NCBI GenBank assembly: GCA_016934875.1
Contig: JAFGSC010000091.1
Coordinates: 1-7,593 of the forward strand
Reading direction: 5' to 3'
From: Candidatus Atribacteria bacterium
Lineage (GTDB): Bacteria > Atribacterota > Phoenicimicrobiia > Phoenicimicrobiales > Stramentimicrobiaceae
Length of the DNA: 7,593 nucleotides
Numbering within the stretch: position 1 is the stretch's first letter; each line of letters begins with the position of its first letter. Of the stretch, positions 3,806 through 7,593 are shown piece after piece. Below the pieces are notes generated by a model. That model saw only the letters and a list, made by a program, of their open reading frames with translations, was not told where the DNA came from and ran no database searches. A program made the translations under genes and the position numbers.

Positions 3806-5671
3806 ATGAAAAATATTTTAGGTTTATCTGCATTTTATCATGATTCAGCAGCAGCTTTATTAATTGATGGTAAAATTATTGCTGCTGCGCAAGAAGAAAG
3901 ATTTACCAGAAAAAAACATACGTCAGACTTCCCTGAAAACGCTGTTAAATATTGCTTGGAATATTCAGGTTGCAGTATTGATGAACTGGATGCTGTTGTT
4001 TTTTATGAAAAGCCCTTAATGAAATTCGATAGGTTGTTAGAGACTTATTACGCATTTGCGCCAAAAGGTTTATTACAATTTCTCACAGCAATACCGATAT
4101 GGCTCAAAGAAAAAATGTTTTTAAAAAAAATACTTTATGAGAGACTGGCACAAATTGAAAAGTACGACAAAAAGAAATTAAACCTTTTATTTCCAGAGCA
4201 TCACCTATCACATGCAGCAAGTGCTTTTTATCCGTCACCTTATCAGGAAGCCGCCATATTAACTATTGATGCCGTTGGTGAATGGGCAACAGCTTCTATT
4301 TGTTATGGCAAGGACAATCAAATAACCATGTTGAAAGAGATGAGGTTCCCGCACTCAGTCGGTCTCCTTTATTCAGCTTTTACCTACTATCTTGGTTTTA
4401 GAGTTAATTCAGGTGAATATAAATTGATGGGTTTAGCCCCCTATGGAAATCCCGATGCAAAGCAAACCAATGAATTCATTAGTTTAATTAGGGAGTATAT
4501 CGTTTCAGTTAAGGACGATGGTTCTATATGGTTAAATCAGGATTATTTCAATTATGCAACCGGGCTAACAATGGTCAATGATAAAAAATGGGAAAAACTT
4601 TTTGGGTTCCCCGCTATAAAATCAGGTAGTAAAATTGAACAAAAGCATTGTAATCTGGCTTACGCAATTCAAAAGGTAACAGAAGAAATAGTTTTGAAAA
4701 TGGCTAACGAAGCCAAAAATATTACCGGAGCTGATTACTTATGTTTGGCGGGAGGTGTGGCACTAAATTGTGTGGCAAATGGGAAACTGTTAAAAGAAAA
4801 TATTTTTAAAGATATTTTCATCCAACCAGCCGCAGGCGATGCTGGTGGTGCATTAGGAGCTGCACAAATAGTCTATTATATGTATTATAATCAAAAGCGA
4901 ACAGCTACCATCAGCTGCGATGCAATGCAAGGATCCTACCTTGGTCCTTATTTTTCAGATAAAGAAGCTATTCTTGCTTTTAAAAAACACAAGGCAATCT
5001 ATAGCAAAATTGATAACTTCGACGATTTATGTAGTGAAGTTGCAGATTTGCTTGATAGTGGCAACGTGGTAGGATGGTTTCAGGGTAGAATGGAATATGG
5101 ACCCAGAGCATTGGGGAACCGCAGCATATTAGGTGATGCAAGAAACGTTGAAATGCAGAAAAAACTGAACTTGAAAATAAAATATAGGGAAGGCTTTAGA
5201 CCATTTGCACCTTCAGTATTAATTGAAAGTTCAAAAGATTATTTTGATCTACCTGTTGCTTCACCATACATGTTACTCATCGCTGACGTTAATGAAAAAA
5301 GAAGAAAAAAACTACCAGACAATTACCACGAATTAGACTTATGGGAAAAGCTATATCACCAAAGAAGTGATATTCAGGCAATTACGCATTTGGATTTTTC
5401 TGCACGAATACAGACGGTACATAAAGAAACTAACCCCAGATACTGGCAACTTATTAATGCCTTTAAAGAAAAAACAGGCTATGGGATTGTGGTTAATACA
5501 AGTTTTAATGTAAGAGGAGAACCTATCGTTTGCACACCTGAAGATGCTTACAAATGCTTCATGCGTACCGAAATGGATTATTTAGTGGTAAACAATTTCC
5601 TATTAAAGAAAACTGAACAGCCTGATTGGGAAAACAGAGAAAGATGGATGGAAAAGTTTAAGTTAGACTAA
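3806..5671 (+). CDS. NodU/CmcH/TobZ-family O-carbamoyltransferase
   Basis: This family transfers the carbamoyl group of carbamoyl phosphate, through a carbamoyl-adenylate, to a hydroxyl of a sugar or natural product. I count 621 residues from the ATG at 3806, normal for the family; a TTG at 3782 extends the frame by eight residues but lacks a good site, whereas AAAAGGA precedes the ATG at 5 nt. The N-terminal Kae1-like domain shows GLSAFYHDSAA (5-16), EERFTRKKH, the metal-site HHLSHAASAFYPSP (132-145), TIDAVGEWA, NSGEYKLMGLAPYG (201-214), GGVALN (316-321) and AAGDAGGALGAA (342-353). The C-terminal YrdC-like domain shows GRMEYGPRALGNRSIL (427-442), FRPFAPSVL and NTSFNVRGEPIV. Key motifs look intact, so it should be active. 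It heads a run with an SGNH hydrolase and DUF5989 and SxtJ-like genes, an arrangement that parallels SxtI with SxtJ and SxtK. The acceptor is probably a glycan here, by context. Confidence 0.95.
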   Translation: MKNILGLSAFYHDSAAALLIDGKIIAAAQEERFTRKKHTSDFPENAVKYCLEYSGCSIDELDAVVFYEKPLMKFDRLLETYYAFAPKGLLQFLTAIPIWLKEKMFLKKILYERLAQIEKYDKKKLNLLFPEHHLSHAASAFYPSPYQEAAILTIDAVGEWATASICYGKDNQITMLKEMRFPHSVGLLYSAFTYYLGFRVNSGEYKLMGLAPYGNPDAKQTNEFISLIREYIVSVKDDGSIWLNQDYFNYATGLTMVNDKKWEKLFGFPAIKSGSKIEQKHCNLAYAIQKVTEEIVLKMANEAKNITGADYLCLAGGVALNCVANGKLLKENIFKDIFIQPAAGDAGGALGAAQIVYYMYYNQKRTATISCDAMQGSYLGPYFSDKEAILAFKKHKAIYSKIDNFDDLCSEVADLLDSGNVVGWFQGRMEYGPRALGNRSILGDARNVEMQKKLNLKIKYREGFRPFAPSVLIESSKDYFDLPVASPYMLLIADVNEKRRKKLPDNYHELDLWEKLYHQRSDIQAITHLDFSARIQTVHKETNPRYWQLINAFKEKTGYGIVVNTSFNVRGEPIVCTPEDAYKCFMRTEMDYLVVNNFLLKKTEQPDWENRERWMEKFKLD

Positions 5672-5724
5672 AGTAGTTCACTGGGAAAAGTGTTGAATTT
5701 GGATTCTAGTTTCTACCAGAATAA

Positions 5725-5749
5725 AGATTTGAGTGAAATCTGACTTTTT
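5725..5749 (+). terminator. Weak hairpin with T-run in the carbamoyltransferase-SGNH gap
   Basis: AGATTT-GAGTG-AAATCT (5725-5741) is followed by GACTTTTTG. Six AT-rich pairs make a poor terminator, so it is better seen as partial attenuation inside the 95-bp gap. The start of the next gene follows closely. Confidence 0.3.
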
Positions 5750-5766
5750 GCAAGGAAGACTTTAAG

Positions 5767-6915
5767 ATGAAAAACAAATTCAAAATTATATTAATTAATA
5801 TGCTAATTTTGTTTGTGATTCTAATAATAATAGACCCTTTGGTTGGTCATTTTATATTACATAAACAAAATACAGTTTATTTAAAAAGAAATATAATACT
5901 AAAAGAACACCTGCCGTATCAAGATACAGTATTTAAACCATCAAAATCAGAATTGCTAAGCAGTCAAAATTTAGTGGAAAAAAACTATAAATTGCGAACT
6001 GATAGTAATGGTTTTATTATGGGGCCAAATTCGACTGACTCGCCTGTTGACATAATCTTCTTTGGTGGAAGTACAACTGAATGCATATACGTAGATGAAA
6101 ATCTTCGTTGGCCATATTTAGTAAGTCAATTCCTGGTTGACCAGTCAGACCAACAAATAAATACAAGGAATGCGGGAGTAAGTGGAAATGATTCCATGCA
6201 TTCAACACTTAATTTGATTTCTAAAGGTTTAAATTGTAAACCAAAAATAGTTGTTTTAATGAATACTATTAATGATCTATCGAATTTGATTAAAACTGAA
6301 TCTTACTGGAATTCTCCTCCTTCCAGAGCAATAATACAAGAAGAAAAAGCTGGCAATAAAAAGGAATTAGCTATTGTTTTTCTTAGGGATGCAAAAAATT
6401 TAACAATACCTAATATCTATTGGGGTGTAAGGGTGTTTTTAAAAAACATCTCGGAAAAACTTAAGTCAAGCATTCTTCCTTATGATGAATGGGCTGATTT
6501 CAGAAATATCAGTTTACAACCTAAAGACTATATTGAAATTCAAAATCAATATAAATCTTCTTTGCTTTCATTTGTGAATATTGCAAAATCATGGGGAGTT
6601 GAACCAATTTTAATGACTCAATTCAATCGACTTAAGGCCGATGATACATTTATTAAAATGAATTACAACGAATCCAGTAACGGAATATCCTATGAGGATT
6701 TTGTTAAATACTATGACATGTTTAATAATATAGTTAGAGATGTAGCCAGAAATGAAAATTGTATTCTTATTGACCTTGCTAATGAAATCCCTTCAACTTC
6801 CAAGTATATTTATGATGCTGTTCATGTAAATAATGAAGGCAGTGTCTTGGTTGCAAAAACTATTTCAGAAACTATTTCAGAAAGATTTAACTCTTACAAA
6901 CTAAAAACGGAGTAA
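5767..6915 (+). CDS. Membrane-anchored SGNH/GDSL-family hydrolase
   Basis: The product has 382 residues and is probably an esterase or acyl-group transferase/remover acting on a glycan outside the cytoplasm. One hydrophobic segment at residues 6-31 with Lys before it acts as signal anchor, leaving the enzyme domain outside. SGNH motifs are complete: FFGGSTTE with the nucleophile Ser102, NAGVSGND with Gly137 as oxyanion residue, NTINDL with Asn169, and DAVH giving Asp350 and His353. The block I motif is GGST rather than GDSL, common in polysaccharide-linked members. ATG at 5767 has AAGGAAG 8 nt upstream. The gene is clearly AT-rich and ends 6 bp before the next start, so co-translation is likely. 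A perfect 12-bp tandem duplication (6859-6882) repeats the residues TISE near the C-terminus. Substrate is unknown; sugar O-acetyl groups are a common target in this family. Confidence 0.9.
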   Translation: MKNKFKIILINMLILFVILIIIDPLVGHFILHKQNTVYLKRNIILKEHLPYQDTVFKPSKSELLSSQNLVEKNYKLRTDSNGFIMGPNSTDSPVDIIFFGGSTTECIYVDENLRWPYLVSQFLVDQSDQQINTRNAGVSGNDSMHSTLNLISKGLNCKPKIVVLMNTINDLSNLIKTESYWNSPPSRAIIQEEKAGNKKELAIVFLRDAKNLTIPNIYWGVRVFLKNISEKLKSSILPYDEWADFRNISLQPKDYIEIQNQYKSSLLSFVNIAKSWGVEPILMTQFNRLKADDTFIKMNYNESSNGISYEDFVKYYDMFNNIVRDVARNENCILIDLANEIPSTSKYIYDAVHVNNEGSVLVAKTISETISERFNSYKLKTE

Positions 6916-6921
6916 ACAAAT

Positions 6922-7071
6922 ATGGATTTATTAAAAGATCTTTGGCTCTTTATGAAAGAGCGCAAAAAATTCTGGCTGGCTCCTGTAATAATAGTATTAT
7001 TATTACTGGGACTGCTTATTGTTTTTGCCGGGAGCAGTGTTATAGCACCATTTATTTATACGCTTTTTTAA
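6922..7071 (+). CDS. DUF5989/SxtK-like small membrane protein
   Basis: A 49-residue protein starting MDLLKDLWLFMKERKKFW, then one membrane span (about residues 19-38, LAPVIIVLLLLGLLIVFAG), and a short tail SSVIAPFIYTLF. The LWxFMKxRKKFWL start and the APFIYTLF end are the signature of DUF5989 proteins, which occur next to NodU-type carbamoyltransferases and correspond to SxtK of the saxitoxin cluster. No biochemical role is established to my knowledge; a membrane adaptor for the carbamoyltransferase or for its lipid-linked substrate is a guess. It starts 6 bp after the SGNH stop and ends 17 bp before the SxtJ-like gene, so the genes are likely co-transcribed. There is no strong ribosome binding site before its ATG (only GGAG at 6909-6912), which hints at coupling to the upstream gene. 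A longer frame starting at 6942 overlaps it, but its first part is a shadow. Confidence 0.9.
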   Translation: MDLLKDLWLFMKERKKFWLAPVIIVLLLLGLLIVFAGSSVIAPFIYTLF

Positions 7072-7088
7072 AGAACGAGGTAAAACAA

Positions 7089-7448
7089 ATGAAACAGGAT
7101 ACTTCAAAAGCAACAATATTGATTATTTCAATGGGCTTTTTAGCCATCTATTTAATATTTTCCTGGCACTGGGCAGTAATAGTTTCACTTATAGTTGGAT
7201 GTATTGGAATTCTATCTTCATTTTTAAGCAAGAAAATTGAATGGGGGTGGATGAAATTAGCACAAGTACTGGGATACATAATTCCTAATATTTTATTAAG
7301 CATTGTGTTTTTCTTTTTTCTGTTTCCCATATCACTTCTTTCCAAGATGTTTACCAAAGATCCGTTAATGCTTTCAAAAAAATACGATTCCTATTTCATA
7401 GATATAAATAAGAAAATGGATAAGAAAAGCTTTGAGAAAATATGGTAG
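7089..7448 (+). CDS. SxtJ-family membrane protein
   Basis: The product has 119 residues with about three hydrophobic segments (8-24, 27-45, 58-84) and a polar C-terminus. The segment FPISLLSKMFTKDPLMLSKKYDSYF (from residue 79) matches the pattern typical of SxtJ proteins, with a helix end, KDPL, and Ser-Tyr-aromatic. The start is the ATG at 7089, with GAGGT 7 nt upstream; the frame is open further 5' to 6942, but that part overlaps the DUF5989 gene and reads as unrelated. SxtJ-like proteins accompany carbamoyltransferases both in the saxitoxin cluster and in many polysaccharide clusters, with unknown function. As last gene of the run it probably forms a membrane partner of the carbamoyltransferase module. 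Confidence 0.9.
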   Translation: MKQDTSKATILIISMGFLAIYLIFSWHWAVIVSLIVGCIGILSSFLSKKIEWGWMKLAQVLGYIIPNILLSIVFFFFLFPISLLSKMFTKDPLMLSKKYDSYFIDINKKMDKKSFEKIW

Positions 7449-7517
7449 CTCATTTTCCGCAAGTTAAAAATACCACCGGTAAATCGGCTAATTGAATAAT
7501 TTTGCATTTTTTTAATC

Positions 7518-7536
7518 TTGCACCTTGCAACTTTTT
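7518..7536 (+). terminator. Weak candidate terminator after the SxtJ-like gene
   Basis: TTGCA-CCT-TGCAA followed by CTTTTT lies 70 bp past the stop at 7448. The stem has only five pairs. Otherwise the tail 7449-7593 shows no clear gene. Confidence 0.3.
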
Positions 7537-7593
7537 ATTAATCCATTAAAAACTGCTCCCGAAAATAAAAGTTAGCTAGCTTCAGATACTCCA

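Noticed and set aside
6942..7088. N-terminal extension of the SxtJ-like gene
   Set aside because: It overlaps the DUF5989 gene in another frame, and its residues do not resemble the SxtJ family; the ATG at 7089 has a good ribosome binding site.
3806..7448. A saxitoxin-type toxin cluster
   Set aside because: Only SxtI-, SxtJ- and SxtK-like parts are present, which are common in polysaccharide loci; no polyketide-like SxtA, amidinotransferase or other core toxin gene is visible.
7525..7538. TTGCAACTTTTTAT shared with the 5' flank of aptamer 1 (1330-1343)
   Set aside because: Only this 14-base string is shared; none of the aptamer core motifs follow at the right end, so it is probably chance or low-complexity similarity.
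7538..7593. Possible C-terminal end of a minus-strand gene entering from the right
   Set aside because: Only 18 open codons are visible before the edge and no motif can be recognised, so it cannot be supported.
1..7593. CRISPR array, tRNA or rRNA genes
   Set aside because: No regularly spaced direct repeats, cloverleaf with TTCRA arm, or rRNA-like stretch was seen on either strand.

Overview
The window looks like part of a surface-polysaccharide locus from an AT-rich, probably uncultivated Gram-negative bacterium. Support comes from a FlaA1/CapD-type membrane dehydratase or epimerase gene, a predicted lipoprotein gene, and a set of sugar-decoration genes. Three cyclic-di-GMP-I (GEMM-I) riboswitch aptamers lie on the minus strand between the two gene blocks. 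GEMM-I is common in Deltaproteobacteria, Clostridia, Vibrio and several candidate phyla, so it does not fix the taxon, and I make no species call.

Layout: (1) Positions 1-1182, minus strand, carry the N-terminal 394 codons of a FlaA1/CapD-like nucleoside-diphosphate-sugar dehydratase/epimerase that runs off the left edge. Its TTG start is preceded by a clear ribosome binding site and by a GEMM-I aptamer at 1239-1339. (2) Positions 1340-1990 are non-coding. They hold a regulatory-looking repeat (1706-1842) and a 13-bp REP-like or terminator hairpin (1910-1946). (3) Positions 1991-2521, minus strand, encode a 176-residue predicted lipoprotein of unknown function. Its leader carries two GEMM-I aptamers in tandem (2594-2687 and 2930-3026). 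(4) Positions 3027-3780 are non-coding apart from one possible 16-codon ORF. They contain a sigma70-like promoter for the minus strand (3226-3253), a second copy of the repeat (3276-3412), and several inverted repeats, including a perfect 16-bp hairpin (3689-3730). (5) Positions 3806-7448, plus strand, form a four-gene run: NodU/CmcH-type carbamoyltransferase, membrane-anchored SGNH/GDSL hydrolase, a 49-residue DUF5989/SxtK-like membrane peptide, and an SxtJ-family membrane protein.

How it may work together: the minus-strand genes appear to be controlled by c-di-GMP through their leaders. All three aptamers keep the bases equivalent to G20, A47 and C92 of the Vibrio Vc2 riboswitch, which fits c-di-GMP rather than cyclic AMP-GMP. 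The divergent plus-strand genes look like a tailoring cassette that carbamoylates, and perhaps acylates or deacylates, a sugar or lipid-linked glycan at the membrane. The SxtI/SxtJ/SxtK names come from the saxitoxin cluster, but nothing here suggests toxin synthesis. The two repeat copies lie at an ungapped offset of exactly 1570 bp. Each sits upstream (minus strand) of a riboswitch-controlled leader, and each contains a 19-bp palindrome whose two variable bases change together. That suggests a shared transcription-factor site above the c-di-GMP layer.

The genes and riboswitches are strong calls. The promoters, operators and weak hairpins are pattern-based and marked as such.
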